Assembly (NCBI GenBank): GCA_003158365.1 | Contig: PMIW01000132.1 | Location: forward strand, 1-16,208 | DNA from: Ignavibacteriota bacterium | GTDB taxonomy: Bacteria; Bacteroidota; Ignavibacteria; Tepidaquicellales; Tepidaquicellaceae | DNA: 16,208 bases | Reading direction: 5' to 3' | In this document: in pieces, positions 8,601 through 15,440 of the stretch | Position numbering within the stretch: position 1 is the stretch's first letter | Layout of the letters: every line of letters begins with the position of its first letter | Position numbers and translations under genes: made by a program | The notes under the pieces: generated by a model | Databases searched by the model: none | Told to the model about the DNA's origin: nothing | What the model saw: the letters and a program-made list of their open reading frames with translations, nothing else

Positions 8601-9269
8601 ATGAAAGTATTTAATATTTCAATGAAACTATTTCTTTTATATTTTTTAATTTTATTTATGTCAGGCTGCGGGACAAGTTATAAAGATATGACGGATGAAG
8701 AATTCTGGAATGAAGATGAAGGAAGAATAAAAAAGAAAACAGATTCTTCTTATTTTTACCAGGTAGAGATGTTTAATACTGATGTTAGTTATTCTAAAAT
8801 CGGGATACTTGATAATCCTATAGTCACAAGCAATTTTACAAAAATCCTTTTAATTAACAGCGAAGCAACTGCCGATACAAATATATACTATACCGTCAGG
8901 ATAACACAGAAGAAAAGAGGAATGGAAAGAATCACAAAACCGATTACGGATGAACTTTATCTGAAAGTTAACGGTAAACCGGAATTGTTCAGTATTAAGC
9001 TCAGTAATGTAGTATACATACCGCCGTTGAACAGTACTGAACATGGTTACAAGAACGGCTATTATTATTGTGATGTTATGTGCCCGCTTACATTCGATGA
9101 GTTTGTAAAACTTGCAAATGCAATTAAAATAGAATGTACTGTTTCTGTTAATACATCAATAGTCGGAGAGGATAAATCAATTGACGGTGAAATAAAATTT
9201 ATTAGCAATGAAAGATCGGGAGATGCACAGATTATTAACAGGTTTTTTAATACAAACCCGACAAAATAA
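8601..9269 (+). CDS. Lipoprotein of unknown function
   Basis: A 222-residue protein with a lipoprotein signal: a short basic start, a hydrophobic core LFLLYFLILFM, then SGC with Cys23 as the lipidated residue. ATG 8601 is preferred over ATG 8586, because GGGGAGA at 8588-8594 is one of the few good ribosome binding sites in the window and sits 6 nt before it. The mature part begins with an acidic DMTDEEFWNEDEG segment followed by a basic RIKKK, then mixed beta-type sequence with a CDVMCPLTFDEF stretch. I do not recognise the family. It stands alone on the plus strand between the two minus-strand glycan units, which could make it unrelated to them, or a surface or periplasmic accessory to them; the sequence does not decide. 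Confidence 0.8.
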   Translation: MKVFNISMKLFLLYFLILFMSGCGTSYKDMTDEEFWNEDEGRIKKKTDSSYFYQVEMFNTDVSYSKIGILDNPIVTSNFTKILLINSEATADTNIYYTVRITQKKRGMERITKPITDELYLKVNGKPELFSIKLSNVVYIPPLNSTEHGYKNGYYYCDVMCPLTFDEFVKLANAIKIECTVSVNTSIVGEDKSIDGEIKFISNERSGDAQIINRFFNTNPTK

Positions 9270-9281
9270 ATGTACAACGTG

Positions 9282-9317
9282 CAATTTTCAATGCACAATT
9301 AAAAAAAATGAAAATTG
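9282..9317. terminator. Weak inverted repeat between convergent genes
   Basis: CAATTTTCA at 9282-9290 pairs with TGAAAATTG at 9309-9317 across an 18-nt loop that includes an A8 run. It lies in the 78-nt spacer between the convergent lipoprotein and PNGase genes. A bidirectional terminator role is plausible, but the stem is AT-rich and the loop is long. Confidence 0.3.
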
Positions 9318-9347
9318 AATTTCAATCCTATATAAGTTTTTATTCTT

Positions 9348-11003
9348 TTACTTCACGCTAAAACAAAACCGAAGTTCCGCGCCAAAATCATAAGGGAATT
9401 TCTTTAATGTATCCCCTGCAATATCTGTAATGAATATTTTTCCGTTCTTTCCTATTCGCTCGGGATGGGCCTGCTCCCACCAGTGCTTCATCATTCCGTC
9501 CCGTTGTTTATCGGTCAGAAGAAATACATAACAACCGTTTGATAAATTTATTTCATCACTGTATACTGCGTTGTCTTCAAACTCTTTTCTTCCGAAAAAT
9601 ATTTTTCCGAATCCATCTGAAATTGTATATGCGTTTTCCTTCGCTCTTCCTAAATCGGTTGCTTCTATATGCAAAATAAATTTCGGAGGCATTTCCACCG
9701 GATAAGAAACTATTGATGATAATTTATTATTTGAAAGATTTTCGTCTTTCATATTATTCGGATTGCTGACTTCAACCGTGAATTCACTTCCTTCTGAAAT
9801 TCCGCTCCAGTCAGGCACGGGCAGATATACTTCCTGCGTTTCAAGAAATTTAAGTGCTCCGCTCCAATTGTATTCGGATTTCTTCCCGTCTGAAATGCCG
9901 TATGTTATTTTTGCGGATTGCAATATATTTGTACCGTTATTTTTAATAATAACTCTAGGACTTCCGCAGATTGGATTATCCCGCCTGTACCCTTCATAAT
10001 TATTCGGGGCAATTATTTCATCAACAGCAGCATCGTTTTCATAATTCGGGGCGCCGTAATAAACAATCTGATGTGATTCCACAAACTCACCGTCTTTTTC
10101 TCCGTTATTAGAATAGGGCTGGATTTCATAATCGAAATTCTGAATTGTATCACCTGGATTGAATAAATTCGAGATATCGAATTCAAATGTCTGCGCGGGA
10201 GAGCCGGGACACCAGCCTGCGCGGTCGAACGGCCAGGTGCCGCCCTGAGGATAAACCGGATTTCTGCTGCAGTCTTTCCATACAGTCCAGTAAGCAATTG
10301 TCATCCTGCCTTCACTGTTACCGTATGTATATTTCATCTGCTTGCTGTCCCATTCACAGCAGGAATACGGTCCGACCTCCCTGTGTCCTGTAATCCTAGC
10401 TTTTAATTTATACCCTGTCGCATCTTTTCTAAGTACAATATTCTTATTGGTTAATTTTTTATTATCGGATAAATCATAATATTTATACATTCCCCACGGG
10501 TAAATGTTTTCGATTGTTATTACATCACGTGCAGGAATTCCTTTTACAAAAATAAATTTCATGTCGAGCAGTTCCTGAAGATTACCCGATGAAATATCCA
10601 CATCACCTTTTAAAAGCGGTGCATAATCGGAGACATCATAAAAATACGACCAGCCCTTCTCCCCGTTTAAATCTAGCCTCTTGCCGTACGGAGTCACAAA
10701 ATTTTCAAGCTCAAATATTTCTTTAACTGTGTCACCTGCAAATCGTGGAAAATATACCAGAGTATTCGTTGTATAATCCCATTCACCGCAGGGGTATTTA
10801 TCGTGCTTGGTTTCCCAGTCGCATTTTAATGTCCTTACCATTATTATTTTTGCCCAGCGCTCATTATTATTTGGAAACTGAAAAATTCCTCTGCGTTTAA
10901 TAATGTCTTTAAAAGTAAAAATTTGAACAACAACTGTATCCCCTTCAGCGGAAAAAATAATTTCGGGAAGTAATAATAAAATAATCAGTAAAATTTTTTT
11001 CAT
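9348..11003 (-). CDS. Peptide-N-glycosidase F-like amidase, secreted, with C-terminal extension
   Basis: A 551-residue relative of PNGase F, which cleaves the amide between Asn and the first GlcNAc and so frees whole N-glycans. A signal peptide covers residues 1-19. The first 335 or so residues follow the two jelly-roll domains of PNGase F: CGEWDYTTN (Asp76, matching the family's essential Asp60 in CDEWDRYAN), FVTPYG, CCEWDSKQM (Glu217, matching Glu206 in CAEW) and PFDRAGWCPGSP. The spacing of 141 against 146 residues agrees. The segment holding Glu118 in PNGase F (ETWLAKG) reads KFIFVKG here, with Lys149 in its place. From about residue 340 come a CARDB-like beta region (SPRVIIKNNGTN) and a final domain with NGCYVFLLTDKQRDGM, absent from the classical enzyme. 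It is the last gene of the GH20 unit, its ATG overlapping the CutC stop (ATGA), so translation is probably coupled. Family membership is firm; activity is inferred. Confidence 0.85.
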   Translation of the reverse strand: MKKILLIILLLLPEIIFSAEGDTVVVQIFTFKDIIKRRGIFQFPNNNERWAKIIMVRTLKCDWETKHDKYPCGEWDYTTNTLVYFPRFAGDTVKEIFELENFVTPYGKRLDLNGEKGWSYFYDVSDYAPLLKGDVDISSGNLQELLDMKFIFVKGIPARDVITIENIYPWGMYKYYDLSDNKKLTNKNIVLRKDATGYKLKARITGHREVGPYSCCEWDSKQMKYTYGNSEGRMTIAYWTVWKDCSRNPVYPQGGTWPFDRAGWCPGSPAQTFEFDISNLFNPGDTIQNFDYEIQPYSNNGEKDGEFVESHQIVYYGAPNYENDAAVDEIIAPNNYEGYRRDNPICGSPRVIIKNNGTNILQSAKITYGISDGKKSEYNWSGALKFLETQEVYLPVPDWSGISEGSEFTVEVSNPNNMKDENLSNNKLSSIVSYPVEMPPKFILHIEATDLGRAKENAYTISDGFGKIFFGRKEFEDNAVYSDEINLSNGCYVFLLTDKQRDGMMKHWWEQAHPERIGKNGKIFITDIAGDTLKKFPYDFGAELRFCFSVK

Positions 11004-11623
11004 ATTATTATATTTGTTGATGATGAATGATATTCATTTGCTTTTGTGATTTTAATTAATTCATTTATATTTTCTTTCCTCACTCCTCCGCCCGGCATAA
11101 TAATTATTCTTTTTCCTGCTGATTTAATAAATTCGGAAATTTTTTCCGCTCCCTCGGTTGCAGATAGCTTTTGCCCTGAAGTAAGTATTCTTGTAAACCC
11201 GCATTCAATAATATCTTCAAGTGCTTTCATTGCATCGGGTGTTTCATCGAATGCGCGGTGAAATGTTGTTGTCATTGGTGATGCCAGTTGTACCAGTTCG
11301 AAATTCCTGATTTTATCTATTGATTTATCTTCATTAAGTATGCCAAAAACAACTCCGTTTACTCCGAGTCTTTTACAATTCAGAATATCGTTCTTCATAA
11401 TTTCAAAATCGTAATCTGTATAGAAGAAATTTCCTCTGCGCACACGGATAATTACATTTAAATCTATTTGAATATTTTTTCTGGCAAGTTCGATTAATCC
11501 GTAAGAAGGTGTGATTCCCCCTTCAGTTTGATTTACGCATAGCTCAATTCTGTCAGCTCCTGCATCCTGTGCTTTTACAGCGGATTCAAAATCAAAGCAG
11601 GCGATTTCAAATTTAATACTCAT
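11000..11623 (-). CDS. cutC: CutC family protein, short form
   Basis: A 207-residue TIM-barrel protein of the CutC family, without a signal peptide, hence cytoplasmic. Family segments are clear: FEIACFDFESAVKAQDAGADRIELC, TEGGITPSYGLI, VVFGIL, FHRAFD and IMPGGGVRKENI. Two things differ from the usual protein. The barrel strand normally written IRPRGGDF reads IRVRRGNF (residues 59-66). The chain stops just after NEYHSS (residue 201), whereas most homologues run on for roughly 35-45 residues. The family's link to copper rests mostly on early E. coli genetics and is not firmly explained in molecular terms. Here it sits between glycosylasparaginase (6 nt upstream) and the PNGase F-like gene (4-nt overlap), which suggests a job in the sugar pathway rather than copper handling; this is inference. 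Confidence 0.85.
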   Translation of the reverse strand: MSIKFEIACFDFESAVKAQDAGADRIELCVNQTEGGITPSYGLIELARKNIQIDLNVIIRVRRGNFFYTDYDFEIMKNDILNCKRLGVNGVVFGILNEDKSIDKIRNFELVQLASPMTTTFHRAFDETPDAMKALEDIIECGFTRILTSGQKLSATEGAEKISEFIKSAGKRIIIMPGGGVRKENINELIKITKANEYHSSSTNIII

Positions 11624-11629
11624 AAAGTA

Positions 11630-12610
11630 TTAAAGATGACTTTTTGAATCTTTTAATAAATTATTCTCTTCCTGAGAATAAACAGCATATTGGAATCCTT
11701 TATTCACAGCATATGCACCGTAGTCCCCGTTTTTATTTAATGCAAGAAATCCAACCTGGAAATCCGAATCAATTTTACTTCCTTTGTTTCTTACAACACG
11801 ATTGACTGCCTCTTCACAGGCTTCCTGCGGATTTCTTCCCTGCCTCATTAACTCTACAACAAGATGCGTACCTGAAATTCTGATTACTTCTTCACCTATT
11901 CCTGTCGATGTTGCAGCGCCATATTCTCCATCTACATATAAGCCTGCTCCTATAATAGGAGAATCACCGACTCTGCCGTGGTATTTAAAACTTAAACCGC
12001 TTGTTGTGCAGGCACCGCATAATCTTCCGTTTGTATCGAGAGCTATCATACCAATTGTATCATGATTAACCCCGTCTATTTTCGGTTTATAACCTGATTT
12101 ATTCAGCCATTCTTTCCATATTTTTTCAGATTCGGGAGTAAGCAAATTTTCTTTTTTAAAACCCTGCTCGATTGCGAACTGGTATGCACCATCCCCCGCA
12201 AGCATTATATGCGGAGTTTTTTCCATAACAAGCCTTGCAACAGATATCGGATGCATTATATTTTCTATGAACGCCACGGAGCCGCAATTCAAAGCCTCGT
12301 CCATAATACAGGCATCAAGCGTTACGTGTCCGTCCCTGTCCGGAAGTCCGCCGTATCCTACCGAGTGTACTTTCGGATCGCCCTCGGGAATTTTTACACC
12401 AGCTTCCACCGCATCCAGCGCCCATCCTCCGCCGTTTAAAACCTTCCAGGCTTCTGCGTTTGCCGGAACTCCGAAACTCCAGGTGGAAAGAACTATAGGT
12501 TTTGTTGAGCTTTCTTTAAAAGGTGTTTTACCGAATGTTTTAACTTTTAAAAACGGAAATACAGCAGTAGTTAAAGCAGAAATTTTTAAAAATTGTCTTC
12601 TTGTCTGCAT
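11630..12610 (-). CDS. N4-(beta-N-acetylglucosaminyl)-L-asparaginase (glycosylasparaginase), Tat-exported
   Basis: A 326-residue Ntn hydrolase that splits GlcNAc-Asn into aspartate and a 1-amino-GlcNAc, the last step in dismantling the protein-carbohydrate link. The family makes an inactive precursor that cuts itself before a Thr; the motif is present as NHDTIGMIALD, giving cleavage between Asp184 and Thr185 and Thr185 as nucleophile. Other conserved parts are GGWALDAVEAG, GGLPDRDGHVTLDACIMD, GRVGDSPIIGAGLYVD and TSTGIGEEVIR. ATG 12610 is chosen because it gives a Tat signal (TRRQFLKISALTTAVFPFL) at the very N-terminus; an ATG at 12718 would add 36 residues and overlap the GH20 gene. It follows the GH20 stop by 19 nt and precedes CutC by 6 nt. 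No Shine-Dalgarno sequence is seen. Export suggests that glycoasparagine is processed outside the cytoplasm. Confidence 0.92.
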   Translation of the reverse strand: MQTRRQFLKISALTTAVFPFLKVKTFGKTPFKESSTKPIVLSTWSFGVPANAEAWKVLNGGGWALDAVEAGVKIPEGDPKVHSVGYGGLPDRDGHVTLDACIMDEALNCGSVAFIENIMHPISVARLVMEKTPHIMLAGDGAYQFAIEQGFKKENLLTPESEKIWKEWLNKSGYKPKIDGVNHDTIGMIALDTNGRLCGACTTSGLSFKYHGRVGDSPIIGAGLYVDGEYGAATSTGIGEEVIRISGTHLVVELMRQGRNPQEACEEAVNRVVRNKGSKIDSDFQVGFLALNKNGDYGAYAVNKGFQYAVYSQEENNLLKDSKSHL

Positions 12611-12629
12611 AAAATTATTTTTATTAAAA

Positions 12630-14900
12630 TTAATTAATTGAAATTTCATCCACAAAAAGCCAGGCATCTGTTCCTTCGCCGGGCTTACCTGCCGGGATTT
12701 TTCCGAAATTTTTTGCAACTATTTTAACATACTTGGTTTTAATTTTATCAAAACTAATTGTTACGTTTCTTTCGAATTTATTAATTTCATTCCAACCGAT
12801 TTTTATTACTGACTGAAAATTTATTCCGTCTGTTGAAACAAATATTTCAATTTCTTTAGGAAGATAAATCCAGCTTAGTTCTGCGTTAAGACAGTCAACT
12901 GTTAACTGGGAAATTTCCTCTTCTTTCCCAAGATCAATAGTGGCATTCAAATCATCACCGAGAAATCCAAGCCAATCCCTTCCGCTCCAGGGAAGCATTC
13001 CCTCTATTCCATCCACAAGAGAAAAAGCTCCTCCCACACTGTACTTTTTTCTCGGCTGGTTCAACAATGTAATTTCTTTCCCTGTTGCTTTATTTATATC
13101 AAATTCCTGTACAAAGGTATTTCCCTGCTTTACACCGTTCTCAAAATATGAAGCTTTTAAAGTACATGATTTTTTTAATACAATTGGTATGAATTTTTCA
13201 GATTTCATATCAGGTTCCGAACCATCTGTTGTAAAATGGATTTCTGAATTAGAAAAAGGTGCAAAAAGTTCTATCTCTACTCCTGACGAAAAAGAAGGTG
13301 GAGAATATTTAGCTTCTATATTATAAATCGCTTTTGAATAATTAATTTTTAATTCATCGAGTAAATCAAAATGCTTTCTTAACCTGTCTTTAAAATTTCT
13401 AAAATCTTTTTTGTTTTCGGGAGTCCATAAAACTTCAGATAGCGCGCATATTCTCGGGAAAACCATATATTCAACTTTATCCGGAGTAATAATATATTCT
13501 GTCCACAAATTTCCCTGTGCACCGAAGATTTTATATTTTTGGTCTCCCGACAGTTCTGCCGGTGTTGGTTCAAATGAATAAACTTTTTCTACTGTTGTAT
13601 ATCCTCCGATTGCAACAGGTTCCGTCCGCGGGTCACCCTGGTAATGGTCAAAGTAGCAGTATTCTCCCGGTGTCATTATTACGTTGTGATTTTGCCTGGC
13701 TGCATCTACCCCTCCTTCGGTTCCGCGCCATGACATCACGACTGCGTTGGGAGCAAGCCCTCCTTCCAGAATTTCATCCCATCCGATTAAAATCTTCTTT
13801 TTTGAATTTAAAAACTTTTCAATCCTTCTTACAAAATAACTTTGCAATTCATTCTCGTCTTTCAAACCTTCTTTTTCAATTAAATCCTGACAGTACTGAC
13901 ACGTCTTCCACCTGTCTTTCGGTGCTTCATCCCCTCCGATGTGAATATATTGCGAAGGAAATAAATCAACCACTTCTGATAATATATTTTCCAGGAAAGT
14001 AAATGTTTCTTCTTTAGGGCAAAATATATCTTCAAATACTCCCCACTCTCTTGAAACCTCAAATGGCCCGCCTGTACAGGAATATTCAGGATAGGAAGAA
14101 AGTGCTGCAAGAGAATGTCCGGGCATTTCTATCTCGGGAATTATTGTAACGTGTCTTTTTGCAGCATATTCAACAATTTCTTTTATATCTTCCTGCGTAT
14201 AAAATCCGCCGTATACAGTGGTATCACTTTCTCTTGATTTATCCTTATACTTACCTGTCAGTACGCCTTTTCTCCATGCTCCTATTTCCGTCAGCTTCGG
14301 ATATCTTTTAATTTCAATCCTCCAGCCCTGATCATCAGTCAGGTGCCAGTGAAAATAATTCATCTTGTACATTGCAATATAATCGATATACTTTTTTATG
14401 AATTCTTTCGGAAAGAAATGCCTTGCAACATCAAGATGCATACCGCGGTAATTATATCGCGGATAGTCGGTAATTTGTGAACATGGTATTATAAAACCTT
14501 TGCTTATTTTATTAAAGAGAAGTTGTTTCAGAGTCTGAAGAGCGTAATGGATAACATCACCTGAAATTCTTATCTCTTTTTTATTCATTGAGATTTCATA
14601 GCTGTTCGGAGGAATATCAGAGCGTATCACCTTTTCTAAAATTATAACATTATTTTTTTCTTTCGACTGAGTTTCAATTTTCAATTCAAAACCGTAAACA
14701 TTTTTCAGATAACCATTAAATATCTCAGCATCGGAATACGCTTCTTTTCCGTTTACTGAAATTATTGTAGATTCGTTAAGTTCAAAATATCCTTCCGACA
14801 CTTCCATTTTAACAGGCTCGGGAATGATGTATTGTGATTGAAGATTTTGAAGTGATAAGAAAAAAATTAAAACAAAAAAAAATTTTCCGGTTTTTTTCAT
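12630..14900 (-). CDS. GH20 beta-N-acetylhexosaminidase, secreted, with C-terminal chitobiase-like and discoidin-like modules
   Basis: A 756-residue exo-hexosaminidase that removes terminal beta-linked GlcNAc (and commonly GalNAc) by substrate-assisted catalysis. A signal peptide covers about residues 1-22. An N-terminal GH20b-like alpha/beta domain (IPEPVKMEVSEGYFEL) leads into the barrel: YRGMHLDVARHFFP, HWHLTDDQGWRIEIKRYP, IPEIEMPGHS, then HIGGDEAPK with Asp324-Glu325 as the catalytic pair. VMSWRGTEGG and APNAV follow as in family enzymes. The tail contains HFTTDGSEPDMKSE (about residue 556) and a discoidin-like domain from about 610, matching the tail of the GH92 enzyme down to the closing WLFVDEI. 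It starts 3 nt after the DUF1003 stop and is followed 19 nt later by glycosylasparaginase. Substrate in context: GlcNAc of N-glycan antennae or core; chitin-derived sugar cannot be excluded. Confidence 0.94.
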   Translation of the reverse strand: MKKTGKFFFVLIFFLSLQNLQSQYIIPEPVKMEVSEGYFELNESTIISVNGKEAYSDAEIFNGYLKNVYGFELKIETQSKEKNNVIILEKVIRSDIPPNSYEISMNKKEIRISGDVIHYALQTLKQLLFNKISKGFIIPCSQITDYPRYNYRGMHLDVARHFFPKEFIKKYIDYIAMYKMNYFHWHLTDDQGWRIEIKRYPKLTEIGAWRKGVLTGKYKDKSRESDTTVYGGFYTQEDIKEIVEYAAKRHVTIIPEIEMPGHSLAALSSYPEYSCTGGPFEVSREWGVFEDIFCPKEETFTFLENILSEVVDLFPSQYIHIGGDEAPKDRWKTCQYCQDLIEKEGLKDENELQSYFVRRIEKFLNSKKKILIGWDEILEGGLAPNAVVMSWRGTEGGVDAARQNHNVIMTPGEYCYFDHYQGDPRTEPVAIGGYTTVEKVYSFEPTPAELSGDQKYKIFGAQGNLWTEYIITPDKVEYMVFPRICALSEVLWTPENKKDFRNFKDRLRKHFDLLDELKINYSKAIYNIEAKYSPPSFSSGVEIELFAPFSNSEIHFTTDGSEPDMKSEKFIPIVLKKSCTLKASYFENGVKQGNTFVQEFDINKATGKEITLLNQPRKKYSVGGAFSLVDGIEGMLPWSGRDWLGFLGDDLNATIDLGKEEEISQLTVDCLNAELSWIYLPKEIEIFVSTDGINFQSVIKIGWNEINKFERNVTISFDKIKTKYVKIVAKNFGKIPAGKPGEGTDAWLFVDEISIN

Positions 14901-14903
14901 TTT

Positions 14904-15305
14904 TTACTTTTCTAATTTATTGAGAATTTTATTTAATAATGCATTTTGTTCGGCAAGCATCTTTTTTATATCTGCCACACTCTTGTCAGCTTTTATATCT
15001 GCATCATAATGCCTTTCAGCCCTTAGCTCTGCGTGCCGTGCCTGCAGATTCTGTCCAATCATGATTAATGGCATTAAAAAAATCTGTATCATATTTGATA
15101 TGAAAAGCCAGGTAACAAAAGCGGGGTATGGGTCGAAACGAGTATCTTCCGGACCGAATATATTCCACAACAACCAGAATGCAGTCCAGACAAAAATAAT
15201 TATGAAGAAACCCATCGTGCCGACTTTTTCCGTAATAAATTTTGCAAATCTTTCGAGAGGACTCAGACTTTGCTGGTGTAGCTTGTTAACATTAATATTT
15301 TCCAT
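14904..15305 (-). CDS. DUF1003 domain membrane protein
   Basis: A 133-residue protein with two membrane segments (about residues 31-50 and 61-84), the first with IIIFVWTAFWLLWNIFGP and the second followed by GQNLQARHAELRAERHYDADIKAD, which is the DUF1003 (PF06210) signature. A short coiled coil closes the chain (about residues 108-132). ATG 15305 (MENIN) is preferred over ATG 15338, whose extra 11 codons lie partly in the palindromic repeat. Biochemical function of the family is unknown. It is the first gene of the five-gene glycoprotein-degradation unit, 3 nt before the GH20 start, so it is co-transcribed with enzymes it has no evident connection to. Confidence 0.85.
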   Translation of the reverse strand: MENINVNKLHQQSLSPLERFAKFITEKVGTMGFFIIIFVWTAFWLLWNIFGPEDTRFDPYPAFVTWLFISNMIQIFLMPLIMIGQNLQARHAELRAERHYDADIKADKSVADIKKMLAEQNALLNKILNKLEK

Positions 15306-15330
15306 ATTAAATTTATTAATTTTATTGTAA

Positions 15331-15431
15331 CTCAACATTTATGTTGAGATGTTGCCTTGTGTTACGTGCACAACATAAATGTTGTGTTACGTATTTTGTA
15401 CTTATGTTACGTGCACAACATAAATGTTGTG
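15331..15431. repeat. Three copies of a CAACAT-N2-ATGTTG palindrome upstream of the glycan unit
   Basis: Palindrome A is CTCAACATTTATGTTGAG (15331-15348). B and C are CACAACATAAATGTTGTG at 15369-15386 and 15414-15431. B and C sit inside identical 31-nt units (15360-15390 and 15405-15435) that begin TGTTACGTG and end GTGTTAC. Copy A is the same element inverted and diverged: GTAAC precedes it as the reverse complement of the closing GTTAC. Centres are 38 and 45 bp apart. They fill the 135-nt space between the rsmI stop and the DUF1003 start, so they could be operators of the glycan unit, an rsmI terminator, or a dispersed palindromic repeat. The 2-nt centre suits a dimeric DNA-binding protein better than an RNA hairpin. 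Confidence 0.75.
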
Positions 15432-15440
15432 TTACATTAA

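Noticed and set aside
12267..12641. Plus-strand open frame of 124 codons.
   Set aside because: It lies antisense to glycosylasparaginase, whose motifs are clear, and its translation has no recognisable feature.
12611..12718. Longer N-terminus for glycosylasparaginase starting at 12718.
   Set aside because: The extra 36 residues overlap the GH20 3' end and would bury the Tat signal inside the chain.
13517..14002. Plus-strand open frame of 161 codons.
   Set aside because: It is antisense to the catalytic region of the GH20 gene; the composition looks like a shadow frame.
15306..15338. Longer DUF1003 protein starting at ATG 15338.
   Set aside because: The first codons lie in palindrome A and the added residues are not typical of the family; kept only as an alternative.
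15331..15435. CRISPR array from the spaced repeats.
   Set aside because: Only three copies, one inverted, with short gaps of unequal length and no cas genes nearby.
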